In this document: positions 20,196 through 28,458 of the stretch, piece by piece
How the letters are laid out: every line of letters begins with the position of its first letter
How positions within the stretch are numbered: position 1 is the stretch's first letter
Made by a program: the position numbers and the translations under genes
Source: TK10-74A sp965263065
Lineage (GTDB): Bacteria; Chloroflexota; Dehalococcoidia; Bin125
Assembly (NCBI GenBank): GCA_965263065.1
Contig: CBDHGH010000003.1
Span: 1,054,001 to 1,118,000, forward strand
DNA: 64,000 bases
Direction: 5' to 3'
The notes under the pieces: generated by a model
The model's database searches: none
What the model was told of the DNA's origin: nothing
What the model saw: the letters and a program-made list of their open reading frames with translations, nothing else

Positions 20196-22994
20196 ATGCG
20201 CCTGTCGTGGAACGAGATTCGCGCCCGCGCCGCTACCTTCGCCGACGACTGGCGGGACGCGGCCTATGAGAAGGGCGAGACGCAGAGTTTCTACAACGAC
20301 TTCTTTGACATCTTCGGGGTCAAGCGTCGCGCAGTAGCGCGCTATGAGGAGCACGTCGCCAAGCTCGATGATCGTTCGGGGTTCATCGACCTGTTCTGGC
20401 CGGGTGTCCTGATCGTCGAGCAGAAGAGCGCCGGGCGCGATCTCGCCCAAGCCTACGATCAGGCCGGGGAGTATTTCGACGCGCTCCCAGAGCACGAACG
20501 CCCCCGCTACATCCTGGTCAGCGACTTCCAGACCTTCGAGCTTCACGATCTCGACGAGCGGGAGAAGATCGAGTTCGCGCTCGGGGATCTGCCCGCCCAT
20601 GTCGAGGCCTTCGGCTTCATCCTGGGGGTGCAGCGCCGGACGTTCCGAGATCAGGACCCGGCGAACATTGAGGCCGCTGAACTGGTCGGCCGTCTGCATG
20701 ACGCGCTCGCCGCGTCCGGGTACCGGGGCCACGACCTGGAGCGCTTCCTGGTGCGGATCGTGTTCTGCCTGTTCGGCGACGACACCGGCATCTTCGAGCC
20801 GCGCGACATCTTCCTCGAATTCATCGAAAGCCGGACGAGCGAGGACGGCGCCGACCTGGGGCCGTGGCTGTCGCAGCTGTTCGAGGTTCTGGACACGCCG
20901 GAGGATGCGCGTGCTGCGACGCTCGACGAAGACCTGGCGCGGTTCCCCTACGTCAACGGCGAATTGTTCGACGGGCCGCTGCGCATTCCCGACTTCGACG
21001 CTTCCATGCGCGCGTTGCTGCTCGATGCCTGCCATTTCGACTGGTCGGACATCTCACCCGCCATCTTCGGGGCGCTGTTCCAGTCGGTCATGGACCCCAA
21101 GGAACGGCGCGCCCAGGGCGCGCACTACACCACCGAGCAGAACATCCTGAAGGTGATCGAGCCGCTGTTCATGGACGACCTGCGAGCCGAATTCGCTCGG
21201 CTTAGATCCCGCAAGGACAGCAGACGTCTATTCGATCTTCGGCGCTTTCAGGAGAAGCTGGGGCAGTTGCAGTTCTTCGACCCGGCATGCGGTTGCGGCA
21301 ACTTCCTCATCATCGCCTACCGGGAACTGCGGATGCTGGAGATCGAGCTGATCCGAGAGACTCGCTCCGCGGCCGGGACCGAGCAGCAGGCCGGACTCGA
21401 CGTTGCGTTGCTCTCACACGTCGACGTGGATCAGTTCTACGGCATCGAGATCGGCGAGTTCCCCGCGCGCATCGCCGCCACTGCGATGTGGATGATGGAC
21501 CACATCATGAACAACCGGCTCAGCCTGGAGTTCGGCCAAACCTACGCGCGTATCCCACTGAGGAAGTCACCGCACATCGTCCACGGGGACGCCCTCGAAA
21601 CCGATTGGGCGGAACTGCTGCCGCCCGAGGAATGCTCCTTCGTCTTTGGCAACCCGCCCTTCGGCGGCTTCGTCATGCGGAGTCAGGCGAAGCAAGCACA
21701 GTCGAAAGAGTTGATGGCGCGGCTCGGCGCGTCTGGATCGCGTCTGGACTATGTGGCCGCATGGTTCCTAAAGGCGGGGGCGTACTTCGAGGGGCATCGC
21801 GCCCGAATCGGCTTCGTGGCCATCAACTCCATTACTCAGGGTGAGCAGGTCGCGCAATTGTGGCCGGCCTTGTTTGAGCGGTACGGCCTGGAGATCGCTT
21901 TCGCGCATCGCACGTTCGCCTGGGGGTCTGACGCTCGTGGCGTCGCCCACGTGCATGTAGTGATCATTGGTTTGTCGGACCGCAGCGGTGTTCCTGACGA
22001 ACGGCGTTTGTTCAGCTACGAGAAGCTCGACGGCGATGCGCAAGAAACCCGGGTTGCCGCGATCAGTCCGCATCTCGTTGATGCGGGACAACTGTCCAAC
22101 CATCACCTTGTCGTGAAGAGGCAGAGAACAGCCATCAACGGCCTCCCAAGAGTGAGTGTTGGGACGAAACCCGTCGATGGCGGCAACTACATTTTCCACG
22201 CGGCGGAACGCGCCGCGTTTCTGGAGGCGGAGCCGGAGGCCGCGCGCTGGCTTCGACCGTTCATCGGGGCACGCGAATATCTCCAGGGCCGCGAGCGCTG
22301 GATTCTGGCGTTGCACGACGCTCCGCCCGATGTGTTGGCGCGGCTGCCGCGCGTGCGGGAGCGGATGGCCGCCGTCCGCGCCCAGCGCGAGGCCAGCACG
22401 AGCGCGTCGATGCGCAAGCTCGCGGGGACGCCAACGCTCTACCATGTCAACGTGCTGCCCACCGCGCCGTTTCTGGTCATTCCCGAAGTCAGTTCCGAGC
22501 GGCGGGAATACGTCCCGATCGGCTGGCTGGAGCCGCCGGTGATTCCAAGCAACAAGCTCTATGCACTGCCCGACGCGACGCTTGCGGACTTTGCCTTGCT
22601 CACGTCCGCCATGCACATGGCTTGGCTCCGCCACATCGGCGGACGGCTTGAGAGCCGCTACAGCTATTCTAGCGGTCTGGTCTACAACACTTTCCCGCCG
22701 CCGCCTGCTGACGCGGACCGATCGAAGATCGAGCCGCTCGCGCAGGCCGTGCTCGACGCCCGCGCCGCGCATCCCAACGCCACGCTGGCCGATCTCTACG
22801 ATCCGGACCTGATGCCGCCCAACCTGCGGCGAGCGCACCAGGGCCTCGACCGCGCCGTGGATCGGCTCTATCGCAGCAGCCGCTTCGCCTCCGAACGCGA
22901 GCGCGTCGAGCATCTGTTCACGCTCTATGAGAAGATGCGGGCGCCGCTGGAGGCTGGAATAGTGGGGAAGCCGAGGCGGCGGTGGAGACGGTGA
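20196..22994 (+). CDS. MmeI-like (type IIL) restriction-modification enzyme
   Basis: A 932-residue single-chain enzyme combining nuclease, methyltransferase and target recognition. The N-terminal nuclease has Asp65, Glu75 and Lys77 (IDLFWPG...VEQKSAG); the D-X9-E-X-K spacing matches MmeI Asp70/Glu80/Lys82. A helical connector follows, then adenine methyltransferase motif I (FDPACGCGNF, Asp362) and motif IV NPPF (Asn486). Residues about 600-850 should form the target-recognition domain, which sets the site. ATG 20196 has GGGAGG upstream. One gene is enough for both restriction and protection, which suits a one-gene island. All key residues are present, so it should be active. Confidence 0.9.
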   Translation: MRLSWNEIRARAATFADDWRDAAYEKGETQSFYNDFFDIFGVKRRAVARYEEHVAKLDDRSGFIDLFWPGVLIVEQKSAGRDLAQAYDQAGEYFDALPEHERPRYILVSDFQTFELHDLDEREKIEFALGDLPAHVEAFGFILGVQRRTFRDQDPANIEAAELVGRLHDALAASGYRGHDLERFLVRIVFCLFGDDTGIFEPRDIFLEFIESRTSEDGADLGPWLSQLFEVLDTPEDARAATLDEDLARFPYVNGELFDGPLRIPDFDASMRALLLDACHFDWSDISPAIFGALFQSVMDPKERRAQGAHYTTEQNILKVIEPLFMDDLRAEFARLRSRKDSRRLFDLRRFQEKLGQLQFFDPACGCGNFLIIAYRELRMLEIELIRETRSAAGTEQQAGLDVALLSHVDVDQFYGIEIGEFPARIAATAMWMMDHIMNNRLSLEFGQTYARIPLRKSPHIVHGDALETDWAELLPPEECSFVFGNPPFGGFVMRSQAKQAQSKELMARLGASGSRLDYVAAWFLKAGAYFEGHRARIGFVAINSITQGEQVAQLWPALFERYGLEIAFAHRTFAWGSDARGVAHVHVVIIGLSDRSGVPDERRLFSYEKLDGDAQETRVAAISPHLVDAGQLSNHHLVVKRQRTAINGLPRVSVGTKPVDGGNYIFHAAERAAFLEAEPEAARWLRPFIGAREYLQGRERWILALHDAPPDVLARLPRVRERMAAVRAQREASTSASMRKLAGTPTLYHVNVLPTAPFLVIPEVSSERREYVPIGWLEPPVIPSNKLYALPDATLADFALLTSAMHMAWLRHIGGRLESRYSYSSGLVYNTFPPPPADADRSKIEPLAQAVLDARAAHPNATLADLYDPDLMPPNLRRAHQGLDRAVDRLYRSSRFASERERVEHLFTLYEKMRAPLEAGIVGKPRRRWRR

Positions 22995-23000
22995 CCACGC

Positions 23001-23028
23001 GGTTCGAATCCCACCCTCTCCGCCAGGC
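23001..23028 (+). repeat. attR: exact 28-bp copy of the tRNA-Ser 3' end
   Basis: Identical to 20058-20085 and located seven bases after the stop codon of the MmeI-like gene. It is not part of a tRNA here because the upstream arms are absent. Confidence 0.9.
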
Positions 23029-23059
23029 ATCCCCCACAGATCGGGCCCGCCCGCCGCGG

Positions 23060-23089
23060 CTGACAATGCGATCGCCCGTGTGCTAGTTT
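23060..23089 (+). promoter_or_regulatory. promoter of tandem ncRNA unit 1
   Basis: CTGACA (23060-23065) and TAGTTT (23084-23089) are separated by 18 bases. The same arrangement, with almost identical spacer sequence, recurs 207 bases downstream, which supports function. Confidence 0.7.
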
Positions 23090-23095
23090 ATGGGC

Positions 23096-23219
23096 GGAGC
23101 CGGGGTTCCAAGGCCCCGACGCCGGCCGGCTCGTAGGTTCGTTGGGAGAGCCGGCCAACGCCACCCGCGATGCGGGCGACTCTGCCGCCCCCGAGCCTAG
23201 CGCCGGGGGCGTTCGCGTT
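23096..23219 (+). ncRNA. structured small RNA, tandem copy 1
   Basis: Predicted RNA of about 124 nt. Hairpin 1: CGGGG (23101-23105) with CCCCG (23114-23118). Hairpin 2: nine base pairs, 23124-23132 with 23148-23156, closing a 15-nt loop. Hairpin 3: CCCGC/GCGGG near 23164-23176. The 3' end is the terminator hairpin. Compared with copy 2, the 3' fifty bases are nearly identical, whereas hairpin 2 differs in sequence but keeps its pairing. No open reading frame of note. It matches no RNA family I recognise; it is not tRNA, 4.5S, RNase P, tmRNA or an obvious 6S. Confidence 0.7.
23187..23219 (+). terminator. terminator of ncRNA copy 1
   Basis: GCCCCCG (23187-23193) pairs with CGGGGGC (23204-23210), followed by GTTCGCGTT. 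The hairpin sequence, including its loop AGCCTAGCGC, is identical in copy 2. Confidence 0.6.
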
Positions 23220-23266
23220 GCAGCGGTTGCCCGTGCCGACGGAGGCCATCGGGGCGTCCGTCGCGG

Positions 23267-23296
23267 CTGACAACGCGATCGCCCGCGTGCTAGGAT
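23267..23296 (+). promoter_or_regulatory. promoter of tandem ncRNA unit 2
   Basis: CTGACA (23267-23272) and TAGGAT (23291-23296) with an 18-base spacer. The spacer differs from that of unit 1 at only two positions (ACGCGATCGCCCGCGTGC here). Confidence 0.75.
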
Positions 23297-23302
23297 GTGG
23301 CG

Positions 23303-23428
23303 ACGCCGGGGATGTCACCCCCGACGATCCGGCGGGCCGGCGCCGACCATGGCCCAGAGGCCCGCCCTCGCCACCCGCCATCGGGCGACGCTGCCGCCCC
23401 CGAGCCTAGCGCCGGGGGCGGTTGCGTT
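23303..23428 (+). ncRNA. structured small RNA, tandem copy 2
   Basis: Predicted RNA of about 126 nt. Hairpin 1: CGGGG (23307-23311) with CCCCG (23319-23323), same stem but a different loop from copy 1. Hairpin 2: GGCGGGCC (23331-23338) with GGCCCGCC (23359-23366), a different sequence but the same position and pairing as in copy 1, so the two copies show compensatory change. Hairpin 3: CCCG/CGGG at 23374-23385. The 3' part and terminator match copy 1. It ends about 105 bases before the DUF4349-type gene and could regulate that gene or act in trans (inference). Confidence 0.7.
23394..23428 (+). terminator. terminator of ncRNA copy 2
   Basis: CCGCCCCCG (23394-23402) pairs over nine base pairs with CGGGGGCGG (23413-23421), followed by TTGCGTT. 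The loop matches that of copy 1. Confidence 0.65.
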
Positions 23429-23533
23429 ATACCGGCGGCCCGTCCCGCACGGCGGCCACCGCGGCGCCGACCGCGGCCGCCACGGGAACCCCGCTCGCCG
23501 GCGACTCGTTAGGCTTCCATGCGAGGTACTGCC

Positions 23534-24754
23534 ATGCGACGACTCCTGACACTGCTCCCCATCGCGCTGCTCGTGGCGATCGCGCTGGTCGCCTGCGGCG
23601 CCGGCGACGACGACGAACGCTTCTTCGAATCGACCGCGACCTCCGGCCAGTCGACCGCTGCGATGGCCGCGCCCGACGCCGCCTTCGCCGAATCGGAGGA
23701 GATGGCGGACGAGGAGATGGCCGAGGACGCGATGCCCGAGTCGGCGGCGGCGATGGCCGAGGCGCCGGGCGGGAGCGACGGCGGCGACGCGGCGCTGCAA
23801 GTCTCCGAGCGACGCGTCATCTCCACGGGCTTCATGAGCCTGGAGGTCGACGACGTGCCGGCCGCGGCCGGGCAGGTGCGCATCGCCGCCGAGGCGCTGG
23901 GCGGGTTCGTCGAGAGTTCGACGGTGTCGGGCGACGATGAGGACGCCTTCGCGGAGGTCACGATTCGCGTCCCGCAGGAGGTCTTCCCGGAGGCGCTCGA
24001 CCGCGTGCGCCGCATCGGCGAGGTGCGCAGCGAGGACCTGCGCGCGCAGGACGTGACCGAGCAGTTCATCGACCTCAACGCGCGGCTGCGCTCGGCCCTG
24101 CGCACGGAGGGCAGCCTGCTCGACCTGCTGGATCGCGCCGCCGACGTGGAGGACGTGATCAGCATCGAGCGGGAGCTGAGCCGCGTCCGCACCGACATCG
24201 AGCGCCTGCAGGGGCAGCTCAACTTCCTGGAGCGGCGTGTGTCGCTGTCCACGCTGACCGTCTCCCTGGTCACGCCCTCGGCGATGCGCACGGAGCCGCC
24301 CTTTGCCCACTTCGGCATCGAAACCAGCGACGTCGAGCGCGCCATCGCGACCGTCGAGGGCATCGCGGCCTCCGCCGGCGGCCTGGTCGACGCCTCCGAG
24401 ATCACCATCAACGACGGCGAGGCCGGCGGTTACGTGCGCATCCGCGTCCCGCGCGATGCCTTCCAGCGCGCCGTCGCCGCCGCCGAGGCGGTCGGCGACG
24501 TGCGCAGCAAGACCGTCCGCACCGGTGAGGGCGCGGACGACCCCGACGCGGCCGACGGCGACGAGCCGGATGCGCGCATTGAAGTGAGCCTGGGGGAGGC
24601 GCGTGGTCCGGGCGCCGAAGACATCGTGCCCGTCGTCGTATTGGTCGCGGTGATCGTGCTGGCAGTGGCGCTCATCGCCTATGGCGGACGGCGCGTCCGC
24701 CGCCGGCGCCCGCCGTCGCCGGATGCACCGCCGGATGCACCGCCGCAGGCATGA
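23534..24754 (+). CDS. DUF4349-type lipoprotein
   Basis: A lipoprotein of 406 residues from ATG 23534, or 411 from ATG 23519; GAGGT ahead of 23534 favours the later start. It has a signal peptide ending in the lipobox LVAC, an acidic linker, and the DUF4349 region. Two related segments are visible (GGFVESSTVSG...VTIRVPQEVF and GGLVDASEITIND...VRIRVPRDAF), joined by a coiled coil with ERELSRVRTDIERL. A C-terminal membrane helix follows, then a basic tail with a repeated PPDA. It is probably anchored at both ends outside the cytoplasmic membrane. The molecular role of this family is not established. Confidence 0.8.
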   Translation: MRRLLTLLPIALLVAIALVACGAGDDDERFFESTATSGQSTAAMAAPDAAFAESEEMADEEMAEDAMPESAAAMAEAPGGSDGGDAALQVSERRVISTGFMSLEVDDVPAAAGQVRIAAEALGGFVESSTVSGDDEDAFAEVTIRVPQEVFPEALDRVRRIGEVRSEDLRAQDVTEQFIDLNARLRSALRTEGSLLDLLDRAADVEDVISIERELSRVRTDIERLQGQLNFLERRVSLSTLTVSLVTPSAMRTEPPFAHFGIETSDVERAIATVEGIAASAGGLVDASEITINDGEAGGYVRIRVPRDAFQRAVAAAEAVGDVRSKTVRTGEGADDPDAADGDEPDARIEVSLGEARGPGAEDIVPVVVLVAVIVLAVALIAYGGRRVRRRRPPSPDAPPDAPPQA

Positions 24755-24804
24755 TCCGGCATCGGCCGATGGGGTGTAGCGGCCCAGTGGTCTAGCGTCG
24801 GGGC

Positions 24805-25452
24805 ATGCGCAACGGCCCGACGTTCGTCCCGCTCGCGGTGGTCCTGGGGCTGGCGCTCGCCCTCGTTGCGGGGGGCTGGGCCGTCGGGGGCCGGACCGTC
24901 ACGGCCCAAGATGCCGACCCTCCCGCGCGGGTGATCCAGCCCATCGCCGGCGGCTGGTCGCTGCTGGCCAACACCGGCCCCGCCACCTCGCCCGCCGACC
25001 TGCTCGCGCCGATCGAAGATCTGGTGACGGCGGCCTTCACCTTCGACCCGATTCGGGACCGCTTCCGCGCCTACCGCCCGGGCGCGCCGGCCCGAACCGA
25101 CCTCGTGCAGGTCGAGACGGGGGAGGCGCTGTGGGTCTTCGTGCCGCCCGACCGGCTCGACGGCGATATCGCGTTCCTCGAGGTGCCGGCCTCCGCGCGC
25201 AACCTCCCCACGACGCTGGAGCCCGGCTTCACCCTCGTGGGCTGGACCGGCACCGACGGCCTCCGCGTCTCCGCGGCGCTGGAGGGGCTGCCGGTCCGCC
25301 GTGCCTACCAGTGGGAGGCGGCGTCGCAGCGCTACCGCACCTGGAGCCCCAGCCTCCCCGCGTCCGCGCGCGATGATTTCCCCCTCGAATACGGCGCCGG
25401 CGTCTGGATCGACCTGCGCGGCGACGAATCCGTCGTCTGGATGCAGCGCTAG
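24805..25452 (+). CDS. secreted or membrane-anchored protein with two related modules
   Basis: A 215-residue protein with an N-terminal hydrophobic segment (about residues 8-28), then two similar modules of about 65 residues that share a GWSLLANTGP/FTLVGWTGTD opening and a W(V/I)(F/D) ending after ALWVFV or GVWIDL. Such repeats occur in surface proteins of Chloroflexota-like genomes; no enzymatic motif is seen. A -10-like TAGCGT lies six bases before the ATG, so the mRNA may be leaderless. It shares a CTAG stop with the convergent methyltransferase gene. Confidence 0.65.
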   Translation: MRNGPTFVPLAVVLGLALALVAGGWAVGGRTVTAQDADPPARVIQPIAGGWSLLANTGPATSPADLLAPIEDLVTAAFTFDPIRDRFRAYRPGAPARTDLVQVETGEALWVFVPPDRLDGDIAFLEVPASARNLPTTLEPGFTLVGWTGTDGLRVSAALEGLPVRRAYQWEAASQRYRTWSPSLPASARDDFPLEYGAGVWIDLRGDESVVWMQR

Positions 25453-26336
25453 ATTCCCGGGCCCTCGGAGCCGGGCTCAACCCCCGCCGCGAAGGCGGTC
25501 TCCGGGGGCAGGCGACTCCGCATCACGGCGATCGCGTCCGGGTTCTCGTCGATCAGCAGGAAGCGACGCCCCAGCCGCGCCGCGACGGCCCCCACCGTGC
25601 CGCTGCCCGCGAAGGGGTCGCAGACCAGGTCGCCGGGGTTGCTCGAGGCGCGGATGATGCGCTCCGCCAGCGCCTCGGGCTTCTGCGTGGGGTAGCCGGT
25701 GCGCTCGCGGCCGCGCGTCGGGACGACCGTGTGCCACCAGGTGTCGGTGGGCAGCTTGCCGCGCGCCGCCTTCTCGGGCCCCACCAGCCCCGGCGCCATG
25801 TAGGGGATGCGATCGATGTCGTCGCGGTTGAAGGTGTAGCGATCGACGTCCTTCACGTAGAGCAGGATCGTGTCGTGCTTGGCCGGCCAGCGCCGTGTTG
25901 GTCGGCCGCCGTAGTCGTAGGCCCAGACGATCTCGTTGAGGAAGCACTCCCGGCCGAAGATGCCGTCGCAGAGCACCTTGACGTAGTGCACCTCCCGCGC
26001 GTCGAGATGCAGGTACAGCGAGCCGCCGGGCGCGAGCAGACGCCGGATCTCCAGCAACCGCGGCTCCAGGAAGGCCAAGTAGTCGTCGAAGGCGTCGTCG
26101 TAGGCCCGGTCCGAGATCGTCTCGCTGCGGTAGCGCCGCCCGGCGAAGCCTGTGCGGTCGCCGTCGCGGTCGGCGGTCGTGCGCAGGCGGCGCTGGCGAC
26201 GCGGCCCCCCGGTGTTGAACGGCGGGTCGGTGTAGACGAGGTCCAGGCAGGCGTCGGGCAAGGCCCGCAGGATGGGCAGGTTGTCGTGCGCGACGACCGT
26301 CCCGCCGCCGCGGAGGTCGAGACCGTGATCGGTCAT
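25449..26336 (-). CDS. orphan DNA methyltransferase, beta class (N6-adenine or N4-cytosine)
   Basis: A 295-residue site-specific DNA methyltransferase. Catalytic motif IV is TDPPFN near residue 35 and SAM-binding motif I (FAGSGT) comes near the C-terminus, the beta-class order of CcrM and HinfI enzymes; DPPF favours N6-adenine. No restriction endonuclease gene is adjacent, so it is probably a regulatory or solitary methylase. It has an ACDLVYTDPP start typical of the family. The downstream neighbour on the same strand is none; the flavin reductase gene lies just upstream. Confidence 0.85.
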   Translation of the reverse strand: MTDHGLDLRGGGTVVAHDNLPILRALPDACLDLVYTDPPFNTGGPRRQRRLRTTADRDGDRTGFAGRRYRSETISDRAYDDAFDDYLAFLEPRLLEIRRLLAPGGSLYLHLDAREVHYVKVLCDGIFGRECFLNEIVWAYDYGGRPTRRWPAKHDTILLYVKDVDRYTFNRDDIDRIPYMAPGLVGPEKAARGKLPTDTWWHTVVPTRGRERTGYPTQKPEALAERIIRASSNPGDLVCDPFAGSGTVGAVAARLGRRFLLIDENPDAIAVMRSRLPPETAFAAGVEPGSEGPGI

Positions 26337-26349
26337 GCCGGCGCGCCGG

Positions 26350-27087
26350 CTACTGCTCCGGACGCGGACGCGGCAGCTCCGACGTCTCGGGTTCGGCCTC
26401 CCCGCGGCGCTCCTGCTCGAAGCGCGCCTCGGCCGCTTCCTCGCGCTTGATCACCCGTTCCGCCTCCGCCTCCTCCAGCTCGTGCCCCAGCCCCTCCTCC
26501 GCCATCTGCTCCGGCGAGCGCTGGTCCACCTGCGCATCGAACGCGGCCGACAGCACCGAGTAGGTGCGCCCGCCGAGGTAGCTCAGCGGCTTGTACTCGT
26601 CGTCGGCGAGCGACCAGACGCCGGTCTCGAAATCGAAGGCATCGGTGTCGGCCTGCGCCGCCATCACCCGCCCCACGAACAGCGTGTGGTCGCCGGTCGT
26701 GTACGAATCGTGGACCGTGCACTCGATCCAGCCCACGCAGCCCTCCAGCAGCGGCGCGTCGCCGATCTTGCCCCGGAAGTAGGGCAGGCGGGAGCTGTCG
26801 AGCTTGTCGCCCTGCAGCCCGCTCACCATGCCCAGCCACTGGGTGTGGTTGAGGATGACCTTGCTGGGGAAGTTGAGCGCGAACTCCTCCCCGAAGGTGA
26901 TCATGTCGTGGCTGTGCCGCGACTGGTGCACCGCGATCGCGATCAGCGGCGGGTCCACGCTGACCGGCATCGACCAGGCCACCGGCATGGCGTTGGGGAC
27001 GGCCTTCCAGCGCGTCGTGACGATGGCGACGGGCGCGCCGCCCAGCAGGCGGCGGGCGTCGAAGTCTCCCAGCTTACGTCGGACCAT
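26350..27087 (-). CDS. flavin reductase family protein
   Basis: A 245-residue FMN-binding split-barrel protein of the flavin reductase-like family, which supplies reduced flavin to monooxygenases or acts as a stand-alone reductase. Conserved features include PVAIVTTRW, an NFPS segment, and a GDHTLFVGRV motif. The C-terminal 50 residues are a charged Glu/Arg-rich helix not part of the domain. ATG 27085-27087 is preferred; GAGGGGGG lies upstream. It is divergent from the acyl-CoA dehydrogenase and 13 bases upstream of the methyltransferase gene. Confidence 0.82.
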   Translation of the reverse strand: MVRRKLGDFDARRLLGGAPVAIVTTRWKAVPNAMPVAWSMPVSVDPPLIAIAVHQSRHSHDMITFGEEFALNFPSKVILNHTQWLGMVSGLQGDKLDSSRLPYFRGKIGDAPLLEGCVGWIECTVHDSYTTGDHTLFVGRVMAAQADTDAFDFETGVWSLADDEYKPLSYLGGRTYSVLSAAFDAQVDQRSPEQMAEEGLGHELEEAEAERVIKREEAAEARFEQERRGEAEPETSELPRPRPEQ

Positions 27088-27240
27088 GGTCCCCCCTCGT
27101 GTCGATCGTCGGGATCGAGCGGATGGATCGAGCGTACCGCGCCCGGCTCGCGCCTGCGGCATTTCCCGCTGTGCGCCCGCGGTGACGGCGGCATCGTCCC
27201 CGTGCCGCTAGCATGCGGGGGCAGTCGTGAGGAGTGCAAC

Positions 27241-28437
27241 ATGGTCCAATTCGCCGATTCACCCCAGGAAGCCGCGTTTCGCGACGAAGTGCGGACGTTC
27301 ATCGAGGATTCCTACAATCCGCTGCGTGAGGCCATCCGCGTCGAGACCGCCGCGGCGGAGACCAAGGCCGACACCACGCCGACGAAGCGCAAGTGGCTGT
27401 CGACCCTGGCCGGGAAGGGCTGGATCGCGCCGGCCTGGCCCACGGAGTACGGCGGGGCCGGCATGGGCGTCATGGAGCAGTTCGTCTACAACGAGGAGAT
27501 GGCCGAGGGCGGCGTGGCCGGGCCCAGCGGCATCACGGTGGGCTTCATCGGCCCCACGATCATCACCCTGGGCACCGACGACCAGAAGCAGGAGCACCTG
27601 CCGCCCATCCTGCGCGCCGAGACGCAGTGGTGCCAGGGCTACTCCGAGCCCGGCTCCGGCTCCGACCTCGCCTCGCTGCAGACGCGCGCCGTCAAGGACG
27701 GCGACGACTGGGTGATCAACGGCGAGAAAATCTGGACCAGCAGCGCCCACGTGTCCGACTACATGGTGCTGCTGGCCCGCACCGACCCCGACGCCCCCAA
27801 GCACAAGGGCATCACCTACTTCATCGTCGACATGCACGCCCCCGGCGTCGACGTGCGCCCGCTCGTCAACATGGCCGAGACGCACGAGTTCAACCAGGTC
27901 CACTTCGAGGACGTGCGCGTGCCCGGCCGCAACATCCTGGGCGAGGTCAACCGCGGCTGGTATGGCGCCGTCACCACGCTCGACTTCGAGCGCTCCAGCA
28001 TTGGCTCCGCGGTGGGCATGGGCAAGCACGTCAAGACGCTGATCCGCGCCGCCCAGGAGCACCAGGGCAACGGCGTCTCGCAGCTCGGTCACCGCGCCGG
28101 CCTGCGCGTCGAGCTGGCCGACCGCTACCTGGAGTCGCAGATCGCGCGGTTGATCTCCTACCGCATCGTCACGATGCAGGCGCAGGGACTGATCCCCAAC
28201 CACGAGGCGTCGATGGGCAAGCTCTACGCCATGGAGCTCAACCAGCGCATCGCCTCGACCGCGATGCACGTCTTCGGCCTGCACGGCCAGCTCTGGCCCG
28301 GCGAGGAGCGCGCCCCCCGGCGCGGCGTCTACAACTACGACTACCTGCGCACGGTCGCCAACACGATCGAGGGCGGCACCAGCGAGATCCAGCGCAACAT
28401 CATCGCCGGGCGCGGGCTGGGCCTGCCGCGCTCCTGA
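27241..28437 (+). CDS. acyl-CoA dehydrogenase
   Basis: A 398-residue FAD enzyme for alpha-beta desaturation of an acyl-CoA. It has the YSEPGSGSDLA flavin-binding segment, WTSSAH, and the C-terminal EGGTSEIQ with the likely catalytic Glu377. This differs from the Asp-type dehydrogenase at 18.3 kb. ATG 27241 has GAGGAG upstream, and TAGCAT at 27208-27213 is a possible -10. The substrate is unknown; actinobacterial relatives act in fatty acid or steroid side-chain degradation. Confidence 0.9.
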   Translation: MVQFADSPQEAAFRDEVRTFIEDSYNPLREAIRVETAAAETKADTTPTKRKWLSTLAGKGWIAPAWPTEYGGAGMGVMEQFVYNEEMAEGGVAGPSGITVGFIGPTIITLGTDDQKQEHLPPILRAETQWCQGYSEPGSGSDLASLQTRAVKDGDDWVINGEKIWTSSAHVSDYMVLLARTDPDAPKHKGITYFIVDMHAPGVDVRPLVNMAETHEFNQVHFEDVRVPGRNILGEVNRGWYGAVTTLDFERSSIGSAVGMGKHVKTLIRAAQEHQGNGVSQLGHRAGLRVELADRYLESQIARLISYRIVTMQAQGLIPNHEASMGKLYAMELNQRIASTAMHVFGLHGQLWPGEERAPRRGVYNYDYLRTVANTIEGGTSEIQRNIIAGRGLGLPRS

Positions 28438-28458
28438 TCCGTCGAGAGGTGGGGGAGG

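Larger units (their letters stand above)
20086..23028. mobile_element. single-gene tRNA-associated island carrying an MmeI-like R-M gene
   Basis: A 2.9-kb segment lies between an intact tRNA-Ser(GGA) and an exact 28-bp copy of its 3' end. It contains only one gene and no integrase or excisionase. The base composition is visibly less GC-rich than the flanks, mainly in the central and target-recognition part of the gene. Site-specific integration at a tRNA 3' end is the usual signature of tyrosine recombinases, so the integrase was either lost or acted in trans (inference). Confidence 0.8.

Noticed and set aside
23001..23028. A third tRNA-Ser gene
   Set aside because: Only the T-arm, acceptor strand and CCA are present; the D-arm, anticodon arm and 5' acceptor are missing. 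It is an attachment-site copy.
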